Source: QFNR01 sp043842855 (GTDB taxonomy: Bacteria; Pseudomonadota; Gammaproteobacteria; Burkholderiales; Neisseriaceae). Taken from it: a DNA stretch of 64,000 nt. Shown piece after piece: positions 1-7,755 of this stretch; within the stretch, counting starts at the first letter, position 1, and every line of letters begins with the position of its first letter. Below the pieces are notes generated by a model. It made no database searches. It was not told the DNA's origin and saw only the letters and a list, made by a program, of their open reading frames with translations. Where the stretch lies: positions 248,001-312,000 of the forward strand of contig JBBPJF010000003.1 of NCBI GenBank assembly GCA_043842855.1, read 5' to 3'. The position numbers were made by a program, and so were the translations under genes.

Positions 1-942
1 TATTTTAAATACTTTAATGTTCCTCTTACTTCCTTTAACCTCACGCTTAGTCGTGCGAGCCTAGCCTTACTTCTTTCCCTTCTTATTACCCTTTTCGCTC
101 CTTGCTGTATATATGTATTGAACAAGCTTCCTTCCTATACTGACAAAAAAAACTTAAACTTATTTTCTAAAATAAATCTGTTATATATATTGTGGATCCT
201 TGTAACCACGCTCGTTTCGTTTTGCTGGGAGCCTTTAGCTTTATTAGTTTACTTTTTCCAATTTCTTTCCTCCTTCGTAACCACTTGTCTAATTCCCAAA
301 TCTATCTACTCTACCCATAACCCAGCTCGATACAATTTTTTCAAACTATGGCTGTATTTTGTTTGCTTGACCTTCCTGCCCCTTTTCTTCAGTCTGGCTT
401 TCTGTATAGAAATTTTCGGTGTAGATTGTTTTAAAGTAGGAGACCCTTTCTTCTCAAACCTAATAGTTAGAGAGATATTCTCATGCTTTCAAATTGCATT
501 ATTAGTTATTGCAATCTTACACTACAGATCACCTAACTCGACTAGCAAATGGTTACTTCTATCCGTACCTAGCCTTATTCTTTTTGGTTTTGCCTGTTAC
601 TTTCTAATAAAGCCAGCCCTACTATCAGACACTACATTCGTCCTCTCACGGTTTGACCAATACGCTCTAAGCTATCAACGCCAATCGAGTCGAACACACT
701 CAGAAGCACAATATCAATTGGTCTTAGACTTCAAAACACCTAATTCTAGCTATGGTAGTTTAGTGGGACAAAGACCCGTGGTCATCCCTTTCTATGACAA
801 CCAAGCTTACTATGTGTTTCCTTGCAAATATAAAGAGAATATTATGAAATGTTTCCCCGAAGGCAAAGCGAGAATACCAATTATCATCCCAAGAAGCGAG
901 GTGATTAGGATTAGACCCTATCCAAATGACTACACTAGGTAA
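1..942 (+). CDS. Polytopic membrane protein, unknown function, 5' end outside the window
   Basis: I do not recognise a family. The first in-frame start visible is a TTG at 118, but the frame is open to base 1 and no ribosome-binding site precedes 118. The upstream codons also encode a hydrophobic stretch (positions 34-117) that would make a further membrane helix, so the gene very likely begins left of the window. From 118 on there are about four hydrophobic segments in the first 170 residues, then a soluble C-terminal part of about 100 residues with two cysteines and a basic end. The gene ends at TAA 940-942. It could be an inner-membrane protein with an extracytoplasmic C-terminal domain. 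No conserved motif is visible and the function is unknown. Confidence 0.6.
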   Translation, partial: YFKYFNVPLTSFNLTLSRASLALLLSLLITLFAPCCIYVLNKLPSYTDKKNLNLFSKINLLYILWILVTTLVSFCWEPLALLVYFFQFLSSFVTTCLIPKSIYSTHNPARYNFFKLWLYFVCLTFLPLFFSLAFCIEIFGVDCFKVGDPFFSNLIVREIFSCFQIALLVIAILHYRSPNSTSKWLLLSVPSLILFGFACYFLIKPALLSDTTFVLSRFDQYALSYQRQSSRTHSEAQYQLVLDFKTPNSSYGSLVGQRPVVIPFYDNQAYYVFPCKYKENIMKCFPEGKARIPIIIPRSEVIRIRPYPNDYTR

Positions 943-1321
943 CCTAGTATCACTGCTGTTTATCAAAGACTGCATCAACTGTGGACTCTTGACTGAATAA
1001 AATTTCTCAGACTCTAAGAAAATAACCCAGCAAGAGAAAGGCTGAAAAAATGAAAGAGACACTTTGCTCGCTAGTTTCCAGGAGCCGCGTCCTAGTAGAA
1101 AGAAGCCTATACCCCTAAATGGAGTATTACTCACCTCATGACTTAAAGGTGCTCTTTACCTGCCTAGCATTGAAAAACTAGAAAGCCGCCTGACTCCTTG
1201 TAAGGAATGATTTCACTATCGGTCAGGCCTCAGGGTTATATTTAATACTGCAAAAAAGCGAGTTAAAGCTTTTTTATCCATCAGAGTAGTTTTTCTTTTC
1301 TGCCACTGAAACTAGCACTGC
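943..1321. other. Spacer with one imperfect hairpin
   Basis: No gene is recognised here. Positions 1188-1194 (GCCTGAC) and 1222-1228 (GTCAGGC) are complementary and enclose a small inner stem (TCCTT/AAGGA, 1195-1206). The hairpin has no T-run, so I do not call it a terminator. Confidence 0.4.
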
Positions 1322-2380
1322 CTAGTCTTGTCCAGGTTCCCATAGCACAAGATCTCCCAGAGACTCAAAGCTAATGAAAATTTTACTAGACTTTCTGTTG
1401 TAGCTTGGCCTTAAAAAATAGGCCTCCCAGCCATTTTTCACGGGACTGTTACACAAAATATTTAGCAGCTTTGTCTGATGATCATTTTCTTTCTTTTGCA
1501 AATGTATCAAATCCTGTTCCTCCCTAGAACAATTCTTCGAATCTTCAATAATGGTATGCTTCAATTGATTAGGCAAAAATATCGATACCTGTTCTTGTTC
1601 TAGCTTATTGTAAAAATTAAGGAACCATCCACGCTTTCCTCGGTTAATGCTACCCCGCCCGAAATGTACTCCTCTAAAACTTTGATTCTGATAAATTTTA
1701 TCAAAGCGCTAAAAGAAATCCTTGTAACGGTAGCTACCCTCTCTCGAAATAGTAAATTTGAGTTTAGCGAATTCCTTCCAGTCCATCCTTCCTGCTACAA
1801 CCTCTTTTTGAGCAAACTTATAGCTAGCAACTAGCCCTTCTAAGGTATTTACACAGTAAGAACTTCTCTTATGCTTATCTGTATCAGACGCCACTTCTTT
1901 TACCTGCTCATAGTTGCTAGCTGACCCTATCGTATTAGCGTCTGTGGCAGAATTACATAGATACGTATGGACTCCCTGGTTTAATTCTTCTGTCCCCGGT
2001 CGCACAAATTTAGTAGCTATGCAGGAATAGTGACTTTTTAATTTTGAGGGATGCTTTTCTGTCGCAGCAGGCGGCTTTATTCCAGCAGCTTCATCTTTTT
2101 GCTGAGTGCCTGAATAAGCACAGTTAGAGTGATGCTGTTGTCTTGGAAATAAAGCAAAATGCGGGTGACGACTGCGAAAAGCTATTAGATCATCTTCGGG
2201 AATATAGGCATTCCTGGCAGAAAGCTGGGTTCGTTGTCCAGTTGATTGCACACAGGTTGAGTCTGGACATCTCAAATCAAATGGCCTGCGCTCTTCTGGC
2301 TCTCTTGAAAAGTACGCTTTGGTCACTTCTCTTATCGTTACCATACCCAACTCTGCACACCACGCTATATCAAGGCTCAT
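1322..2380 (-). pseudogene. ORF interrupted by one in-frame amber codon; zinc-finger-like N-terminus
   Basis: The frame starts at ATG 2380 (MSLDIAWC), preceded by GGGAG five bases upstream, and runs to a TAG at 1709-1711. After that single stop the same frame stays open with protein-like composition until 1322, so the two halves look like one gene of about 350 codons broken by one substitution. The N-terminal part has a Cys-x4-Cys pair (C38, C43) followed about 30 residues later by H72, H74 and an HHSNC motif ending in C87. This arrangement recalls the zinc-binding start of CoiA-like proteins, but the resemblance is weak. The C-terminal part is basic and has an NGWEAYFL segment. Alternatives are two adjacent genes, suppression of the amber codon, or a sequencing error. 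The function is unknown. Confidence 0.5.
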
Positions 2381-2704
2381 ACAGGCTCCCAAAACTTGAA
2401 TACGGTTAGCTAGTATACAAAAGTAGCCTCTTAGAAATAAATGCTATCACCATTGATTGCTTAGGATGCATCTCTCCCATAATCTTTCATAGAATTTTAT
2501 AACCAAACTTAAGAAAAAAGCTTGTCATTGATTTAGAGAGATAATACTTCAGCAGTTAACATAAAGCTAAAACCTAATACGCCCGAGGCCTGCCTAAGGG
2601 GTATATCACTGACTGACGCTGTATATAGGGTAAACAAGGAAGCAGAGCATGGCGAGAAGCGACGCCAACCGAAAAAAACAACCTTCAACAAACAAAGTTA
2701 CAAA
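2381..2704. other. Spacer without recognised gene
   Basis: This lies between the interrupted ORF and the 3' end of the tRNA cluster. I see no gene and no convincing terminator. The overlapping plus-strand frame at 2143-2409 is a shadow. Confidence 0.4.
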
Positions 2705-2795
2705 TGGTGCCCGGAGCCGGAATCGAACCGGCACGGCTGTTTTAAAAGCCGACGGATTTTAAGTCCGTTGTGTCTACCTATTCCACCACCCGGGC
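2705..2795 (-). tRNA. tRNA-Leu (anticodon TAA)
   Basis: On the minus strand the gene folds as a class II tRNA: acceptor GCCCGGG/CCGGGC, anticodon loop CTTAAAA with TAA, a long variable arm, a T-arm with GGTTCGATTCC, and an encoded CCA. It is the last gene of a five-tRNA cluster in the order Gly-Gly-Cys-Cys-Leu, an arrangement also seen (Gly-Cys-Leu) in other proteobacteria. Confidence 0.95.
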
Positions 2796-2814
2796 GACAC
2801 TATACTACTAAGTT

Positions 2815-2889
2815 TGGAGGCGGGGGCTCGGATTTGAACCGGCCTTAACGGCTTTGCACACCGTTGCATAAACACTCTGCCACCCCGCC
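2815..2889 (-). tRNA. tRNA-Cys (GCA), divergent copy
   Basis: A second cysteine tRNA directly downstream of a more normal one. The acceptor stem GGCGGGG/CCCCGCC pairs perfectly, the anticodon is GCA and CCA is encoded. However, the conserved GG of the D-loop is GT, the T-stem has two mismatches (GCCGG against CCGAG), and position 32 is G. It may be a decaying duplicate or a specialised isoacceptor. Confidence 0.75.
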
Positions 2890-2903
2890 ATGACTACTAA
2901 TCA

Positions 2904-2977
2904 TGGAGGCGAAGGTCGGAATCGAACCGGCGTCCACGGCTTTGCAGGCCGCTGCATAACCACTCTGCCACTTCGCC
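2904..2977 (-). tRNA. tRNA-Cys (GCA)
   Basis: Acceptor GGCGAAG/CTTCGCC, anticodon loop CTGCAAA with GCA, D-loop with the normal GG, T-loop TTCGATT, encoded CCA. There is one T-stem mismatch. This is the better conserved of the two cysteine tRNAs and is presumably the main functional one. Confidence 0.93.
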
Positions 2978-3007
2978 CATTGTCTGACAGAACCCACCCA
3001 AATTAAG

Positions 3008-3083
3008 TGGAGCGGGAAACGAGTCTCGAACTCGCGACCTCAACCTTGGCAAGGTTGCGCTCTACCAACTGAGCTATTCCCGC
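3008..3083 (-). tRNA. tRNA-Gly (GCC), copy 2 of the tandem pair
   Basis: Acceptor GCGGGAA/TTCCCGC, anticodon GCC in a TTGCCAA loop, encoded CCA. It is identical over its full length to the copy at 3109-3184, and the two are separated by 25 bases. Confidence 0.95.
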
Positions 3084-3108
3084 ATCTACAGTTCTCAACG
3101 CTTTAATC

Positions 3109-3184
3109 TGGAGCGGGAAACGAGTCTCGAACTCGCGACCTCAACCTTGGCAAGGTTGCGCTCTACCAACTGAGCTATTCCCGC
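3109..3184 (-). tRNA. tRNA-Gly (GCC), copy 1 of the tandem pair
   Basis: This is the first gene transcribed in the cluster, identical to the copy at 3008-3083. The 5' end is about 47 bases downstream of the consensus promoter at 3231-3258. Confidence 0.95.
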
Positions 3185-3230
3185 ATACCACTCCCACCAA
3201 CTACTCCAAAGTGGGTCATAACCAGCGTGC

Positions 3231-3258
3231 ATTATATGCTAAATCATATCCCTGTCAA
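3231..3258 (-). promoter_or_regulatory. Sigma-70 consensus promoter of the tRNA cluster
   Basis: On the minus strand, TTGACA (3253-3258) and TATAAT (3231-3236) are separated by 16 bases. Both hexamers match the consensus exactly. The bases after the -10 (GCACGC) form a GC-rich discriminator of the kind linked to stringent control of stable RNA genes. Confidence 0.85.
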
Positions 3259-4417
3259 GCACGTACTCGGTTAATCCAGTTTCATACCAGATAAGTGTTC
3301 CATAAACAGCCAGCATGACTGATTAAATTATCAAAGAGTTAAAATAGTTAGTAATAGCCGAGCATCTGTTCAAATCAATTTTATTCTCATACCTAATGGT
3401 TGAAAGTACACACTTAAAGTCTTTGATACCTTTTTTCAGCTTAAATATGAGCAAATTGAGCCAAGTTCTACTATTTACTCATGAGTTAAGCTTTGCAGTC
3501 TACTTTGTACAACAGGCAGTCTACCTGCATGTTTCGCATTAGACTTTCCCTGCTTCATCAAGATTTACTTCTTGGCAAAATACAACCTAGGCTGGTTACA
3601 AAGCACCCAGTGTCGCTGAATCTATTGCAATCTCATTTAGTTGATTCAGGATAGGCATTACCCGGAATGCTGCTAGTGAGGTTTAACTTGCTAGGTTTTA
3701 ACTTTTTAGAGGCTTTCCTTATACTTGAATTCAATTGTAAGCTATATTTTTTCAGGTGAAATTACTCAAGTGCTATCCTCGGCTAGCTAGCGTATTTGTT
3801 TATTCTCCAGATCCATCGGTTTCTGACCCGAGAGTAGCATTCTTTCAGTAAAGGGGTTAATTGTATGAGCTCCTTAACCACAGCTGCCACTAACTTGTTA
3901 AAGGTAATTAATTCTTTTAATCCTGCATACTTTAATTATTCAAGTATGTTTCACAATTAGTGCTCTTACACACTAAGTTGAAATTGGCTAAAGCTTCTAA
4001 GGTATATAGAGCAGCCTAAAAGGATTATGACAAAAATAGTACTATAACTAGTAACCTTGACACGCTCTACACCATCCTCAGCTATATAGTGACTTTATCG
4101 AAGCAGATAATAATGGTAGGAAACTCACTGATGAGTTATACTCGTACCTTTGTTTCTTTTAATTCTCTGTATTAATTTAGCTAACGTTTCGTGTGCATGT
4201 CGATTTTGCTACTGGCTTTCTCTTTTGAAGCTCATTGGGATTGGTTTTCCCCAAGTCCTCCTTGTAAATCCGCTGTCTAAGGTTAGCATAAGATGGATTT
4301 TGAAGTTGGCTTGGTATAATCCTATTGAAAGCTAGGTGTGGTTTTAGAAAAAGATCCATCGGAGAAAAAAGAATAAAAATACTTATGACTAACGTATAAA
4401 ATTTAGTAGGAAGACGT
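3259..4417. other. Long spacer, no recognised gene
   Basis: About 1.15 kb of AT-rich sequence between the tRNA promoter and purA. Short open frames (for example 3490-3651 plus, 4150-4335 plus, 4177-4497 minus) have no recognisable motif. Related bacteria often carry hisZ or hfl genes here, so this may be the remains of lost genes, but I could not align it to any. Confidence 0.35.
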
Positions 4418-5716
4418 ATGTCTAGAAATATTGTCATTATGGGGACCCAATGGGGTGATGAGGGGAAGGGCAAGATAGTCGATCTATTAGCGCCCAAGAT
4501 TCATGCTGTGGTGAGGTTTCAAGGCGGCCATAATGCGGGCCATACTTTAGTCGTTAAAGGAAAAAAAACTATCTTACGCTTAATACCTTCAGGTATTTTG
4601 CATCCCCATGTCCAATGCTTGATCGGGTCTGGAGTAGTAGTTTCTCCTGAAGCACTCTTTAAGGAAATAGAAGAGCTAGAAACAGTCGGTATCTCAGTTC
4701 GAGAACGGCTTAGACTCGCGCCCACATGTCCGCTTATTTTGCCCTATCATATAGCTTTAGATCAGGCTCGCGAAAAAGCCAAAGGCTCAAAAAAGATAGG
4801 TACTACAGGACGCGGTATAGGACCAGCCTATGAAGATAAAATAGCTCGTAGAGCTCTTCGCTTATTGGATCTATTTGATCCTAGATCTTTCTCTGAAAAA
4901 TTAAGACAAATCCTAGAATTCTATAATCTACAACTGACTCAGCTATATGCTGCTCCAGCCCTATCCTTTGAGTCTATTTATGAGAAAACTTTGCAATATG
5001 CTGAGCCCTTGCGTTCACTCATTACTGATATTTCTCACACTTTACATCAATACAATCAGCAAGGTAAGAGCATCCTGTTTGAAGGCGCTCAAGGTTCGTT
5101 ATTAGACGTAGACTATGGTACTTACCCCTATGTTACCTCTTCTAATTGTTTAGCTGGGGCTGCTTGTGCAGGCGCAGGCGTGGGTCCCCAAATGCTACAG
5201 TATGTCTTAGGTATTGTGAAAGCATATACTACTCGCGTAGGTTCTGGACCATTACCTACTGAACTTTTAGATGCGACCGGGGACTATTTGGCTCAACAAG
5301 GAAAAGAATTTGGCTCTGTCACCGGCCGCGCGCGTCGCTGTGGTTGGTTTGATGCCGCCGCCCTGAAAAGAACTGTTGAGCTCAATGGTATCAGTGGACT
5401 TTGTATCACTAAACTGGATGTACTAGACGGATTAGAAAGTATTAAAATCTGCACAGGCTATGAAGTAGAAGGAAAACGTTTAGATCTATTTCCCTTTGGG
5501 GCTACTGCCGTAGAGCGTTGTCAGCCTATCTACGAAGTATGGCCAGGCTGGCAAGAAAGTACTGTAGGGATTCAACAGTTTGAACGGCTCCCTCCAAATG
5601 CCAGAGCTTATCTATCTCGACTATCAGAACTATGTAACGCCCCTCTCGCATTAATTTCTACTGGCCCAGATCGAGAAGAAACTATTATACTTAAGCACCC
5701 TCTTGACTCCATTTGA
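4418..5716 (+). CDS. purA: Adenylosuccinate synthetase
   Basis: Catalyses the GTP-dependent joining of IMP and aspartate to adenylosuccinate, the first committed step from IMP to AMP, in the cytoplasm. The length of 432 residues is that of the bacterial family. The N-terminal P-loop QWGDEGKGK (about residues 11-19) and the GGHNAGHT motif (36-43) are intact, as is a C-terminal STGPDREETI segment. ATG 4418 is preceded by AGGAAG at a normal distance. It appears to be transcribed alone. The secreted-protein gene that follows begins about 45 bases after the stop. Confidence 0.97.
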   Translation: MSRNIVIMGTQWGDEGKGKIVDLLAPKIHAVVRFQGGHNAGHTLVVKGKKTILRLIPSGILHPHVQCLIGSGVVVSPEALFKEIEELETVGISVRERLRLAPTCPLILPYHIALDQAREKAKGSKKIGTTGRGIGPAYEDKIARRALRLLDLFDPRSFSEKLRQILEFYNLQLTQLYAAPALSFESIYEKTLQYAEPLRSLITDISHTLHQYNQQGKSILFEGAQGSLLDVDYGTYPYVTSSNCLAGAACAGAGVGPQMLQYVLGIVKAYTTRVGSGPLPTELLDATGDYLAQQGKEFGSVTGRARRCGWFDAAALKRTVELNGISGLCITKLDVLDGLESIKICTGYEVEGKRLDLFPFGATAVERCQPIYEVWPGWQESTVGIQQFERLPPNARAYLSRLSELCNAPLALISTGPDREETIILKHPLDSI

Positions 5717-5760
5717 GAGCAGGTGAAAGTGTACGTTTTTTTATTTATATGGAGAATATT

Positions 5761-6117
5761 TTGCTGAAAAGACTAATGATTCCTACAATCACTGCACTAA
5801 TAGGCAATTTTTTACACGCAGCCCCGCCTCCCCCTACTGAGGCAGAATTCGCCAAAATGTTGATATCGCAGGAGGGAGAAACAGCCCGCTACTGCGAAAA
5901 TGAGGTCATGCAAAAAAACCCTGGAATTAATGCAGAAAATAAAAAAAGGGTTCATTTATATTGTTTATGCTTAGCCAAAACGCCGGCTCACGACGCAAAG
6001 TGGCTTAAAAAAATGTACGATATTGTGAAAATTTCAAAAAATAAGTCAGACTATGTTCAACGCATGGAAATCATTGGAGAAAAAATAGGTGCCTATTGTC
6101 AAGCTCAGATACATTAA
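5761..6117 (+). CDS. Small secreted four-cysteine protein (paralogue of 6834-7217)
   Basis: No known family is recognised. I choose the TTG at 5761 as start because GGAG lies six bases upstream and it yields a compact signal peptide (LKR, a hydrophobic core, then ALIGNFLHA) with cleavage likely before the APPPP segment. An ATG at 5749 has no ribosome-binding site. The mature part is mostly helical and charged, with four cysteines spaced C-x22-C-x-C-x42-C (C45, C68, C70, C113). Exactly this spacing recurs in the gene at 6834-7217, so the two are paralogues. The cysteines suggest disulfides and a periplasmic or exported location. The function is unknown. Confidence 0.7.
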   Translation: MLKRLMIPTITALIGNFLHAAPPPPTEAEFAKMLISQEGETARYCENEVMQKNPGINAENKKRVHLYCLCLAKTPAHDAKWLKKMYDIVKISKNKSDYVQRMEIIGEKIGAYCQAQIH

Positions 6118-6385
6118 AACTGTTGTTTGTCTAGTTTGAACTGTAGCCCGCGTTTTATTTGAAGTATCAACGAGATTATTGTTCCTTTCTGTTCAGTTGT
6201 CGCCGCTATTTTGAATTTATAAACCCAAGTGCTTTAACTAGCTATTTTTTGCTGAGCCTACTGGCAAGCTGCCTCACAGACGGACATATCCCAGCTTCTG
6301 CTTACACAGCTTAGTGTACATTGACAGCACAACGTGGGGAAGGCTATTCTTACTTAGTCTACAGTTTACCTTGATAGAAACCATT
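6118..6385. other. Spacer without recognised gene
   Basis: Part of a 700-base gap between the two four-cysteine paralogues. No feature is seen before the relic at 6386-6604. Confidence 0.3.
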
Positions 6386-6604
6386 TCAAATTTTGATACT
6401 TACATCCCAACCGACCATGCGTAGCGCTTGGCCAAGTTGATGCTCAATTCTTCAGTAGTTATCATCTAAAAAAGCACATGCCATTTTCACTGACTGGCCC
6501 TGGTAGTTGTATGGCTCGCGACTCAGGACTACAGAAATTTCTTTAATCAAGCACGTTAGAAAATAGTCATGTTCAATAAAAGGAGCAAAGTAAAGCGTAC
6601 CCAG
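6386..6604 (-). pseudogene. Unidentified gene relic on the minus strand
   Basis: The minus frame from 6604 to 6388 encodes 50 protein-like residues, a TGA (6452-6454), then 21 more before the next TGA. Its composition (for example YFAPFIEHDYF, VVLSREPYNYQGQ, EHQLGQALRMVGW) looks like decayed coding sequence rather than random AT-rich DNA. There is no start codon or ribosome-binding site. I cannot assign a family. Chance openness in a spacer remains possible. Confidence 0.4.
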
Positions 6605-6764
6605 CTAAGCCTTACTATTTTCTCCCCCTAGCTCAGGAAGAGTATTATAAGCTCCTATTGGGGCAAACAAAGGGCTTTAAAGTTTTATATATCTTTATCA
6701 AAGATTGCTTGCAATCCCTTCCATATAATCTTAAGCGTACTTTATGCTACTATGGTGGAGTAAT

Positions 6765-6803
6765 TAGGGGGTATCCAAACTACCCCCCTAGTTTAATTTT
6801 TTT
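6765..6803 (+). terminator. Hairpin with T-run in the leader of the next gene
   Basis: TAGGGGG (6765-6771) pairs with CCCCCTA (6784-6790) and is followed by GTTTAATTTTTTT. It lies only about 30 bases before the ATG at 6834. It could end an upstream transcript or act as an attenuator in the leader of the secreted-protein gene; a TATAAT at 6724-6729 could supply the promoter. Confidence 0.45.
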
Positions 6804-6833
6804 GAATTATTTACAAATTGAGGAAATAATCTA

Positions 6834-7217
6834 ATGAAAAGAGTTTTATTCTCTGGCCTTATGTTGATGAGTGCTTCTACTTTAATTTTTTCTGCTCCAA
6901 CTTCTTCTGCTACAACTGCCTCTACCCCTCCCACACAAGAACAATTTAACCAAAGCCTAAAAACACAAAAAGAGCCTCTAGCTAAAAGCTGTCTAAAACA
7001 AAACCTTAAAGCTAACCCTAAATTAAACCCCATGGAAAAACAAAAACTAAAGAGTTTCTGTAGCTGCATTGCAGAAGTGTTAACTACAGATCCCAGCTAT
7101 GCCACTAAACAATATCAAATCATCTCTACAGTTAAAACCCAGGCAGAATATAACTCTAAGATCCAAACCTTGGGAACTGAAGTTTCTAAAATGTGTCAGC
7201 AAAAGCTAATGAAGTAA
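6834..7217 (+). CDS. Small secreted four-cysteine protein (paralogue of 5761-6117)
   Basis: 127 residues with a clear signal peptide (MKRVLFSGLMLMSASTLIFS-A), then a threonine/serine-rich linker and a helical domain. The four cysteines C53, C76, C78 and C121 have the same C-x22-C-x-C-x42-C spacing as the upstream paralogue, and both share a PPT-x-EF-like start to the domain and a CQ near the C-terminus. The ATG has GAGG about ten bases upstream. A strong terminator follows at 7241. The protein is probably periplasmic or exported and disulfide-bonded. No known family is recognised, so the function is open. Confidence 0.8.
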   Translation: MKRVLFSGLMLMSASTLIFSAPTSSATTASTPPTQEQFNQSLKTQKEPLAKSCLKQNLKANPKLNPMEKQKLKSFCSCIAEVLTTDPSYATKQYQIISTVKTQAEYNSKIQTLGTEVSKMCQQKLMK

Positions 7218-7240
7218 AAGTTTAACTTCTTCAATGGCTT

Positions 7241-7274
7241 GAAGCCAGTCACCGACTGGCTTCTTTCCTTTTTT
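7241..7274 (+). terminator. Rho-independent terminator
   Basis: GAAGCCAGTC and GACTGGCTTC form a perfect 10-bp stem with an ACC loop, followed by TTTCCTTTTTT. It lies 24 bases after the stop of the secreted-protein gene. Confidence 0.92.
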
Positions 7275-7755
7275 ACTGAGCGCTTTTAAAATCTACCCAT
7301 ATAAGCCAGACTATGAGACACGTTAAATAACCAAATATTTATTTCCACAAGCCCATCGAGTCCTTTTACCACTTTCCGATTTCCCCTCTGTAGTATCCAT
7401 CTCTATGTATTTTTCTTCACTGAGGTATGAAGTGCAACTCTTTGTTCATCTAGCTCCACAGGTAAATTCTGGAAATACTTTCGAGTCTTGAAAGCTATGA
7501 TCAAATGGGTTATGGGCTGTACTGAATTAAAACAAGTTTCAAACGCAAATTAGTTTTCAACTAGTTTTTCAGTTTAATCAGATTAGTAAGTCTTATTGCC
7601 CATCTTGTCGAAGTTACTACTGTGATTCTTGTAAATCAATTCCCGATTAATTTAAGGAAGGTCTTTATCCCTTTCGGGCCCGAAAACTAAAGTAAACTTT
7701 TTACAGCCTGGGTTTCGCAGTAAATAGTCCAACCCTGATAGCCACATAGCCTATG
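7275..7755. other. Spacer with possible decayed coding sequence
   Basis: On the minus strand about 48 codons are open around 7430-7570 and another frame is open around 7320-7440. Both read somewhat like protein, but there is no start, ribosome-binding site or motif. A perfect 14-base palindrome TTTCGGGCCCGAAA lies at 7672-7685. No terminator is visible for dapD. Confidence 0.3.

Noticed and set aside
760..1134. 124-codon minus-strand frame
   Set aside because: It overlaps the end of the membrane protein gene antisense and has no ribosome-binding site or motif.
1188..1228. Possible fifth copy of the hairpin repeat
   Set aside because: It forms a hairpin but lacks the GTAG and GGATGTCAA parts of the four clear copies.
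3863..3958. 31-codon plus frame from an ATG with MSSLTTAATNLLKVI
   Set aside because: No ribosome-binding site and no further support; short frames like this are expected by chance.
4177..4497. 106-codon minus frame upstream of and overlapping purA
   Set aside because: The start lies inside purA antisense; the basic C-terminal part reads like protein, but no motif or homologue is recognised.
7300..7570. Minus-strand open stretches that read partly like protein
   Set aside because: They are in different frames with stops and no start, so they are too weak to call a pseudogene.
7672..7685. TTTCGGGCCCGAAA palindrome
   Set aside because: No T-run and 70 bases from the dapD stop; its role cannot be judged from one copy.
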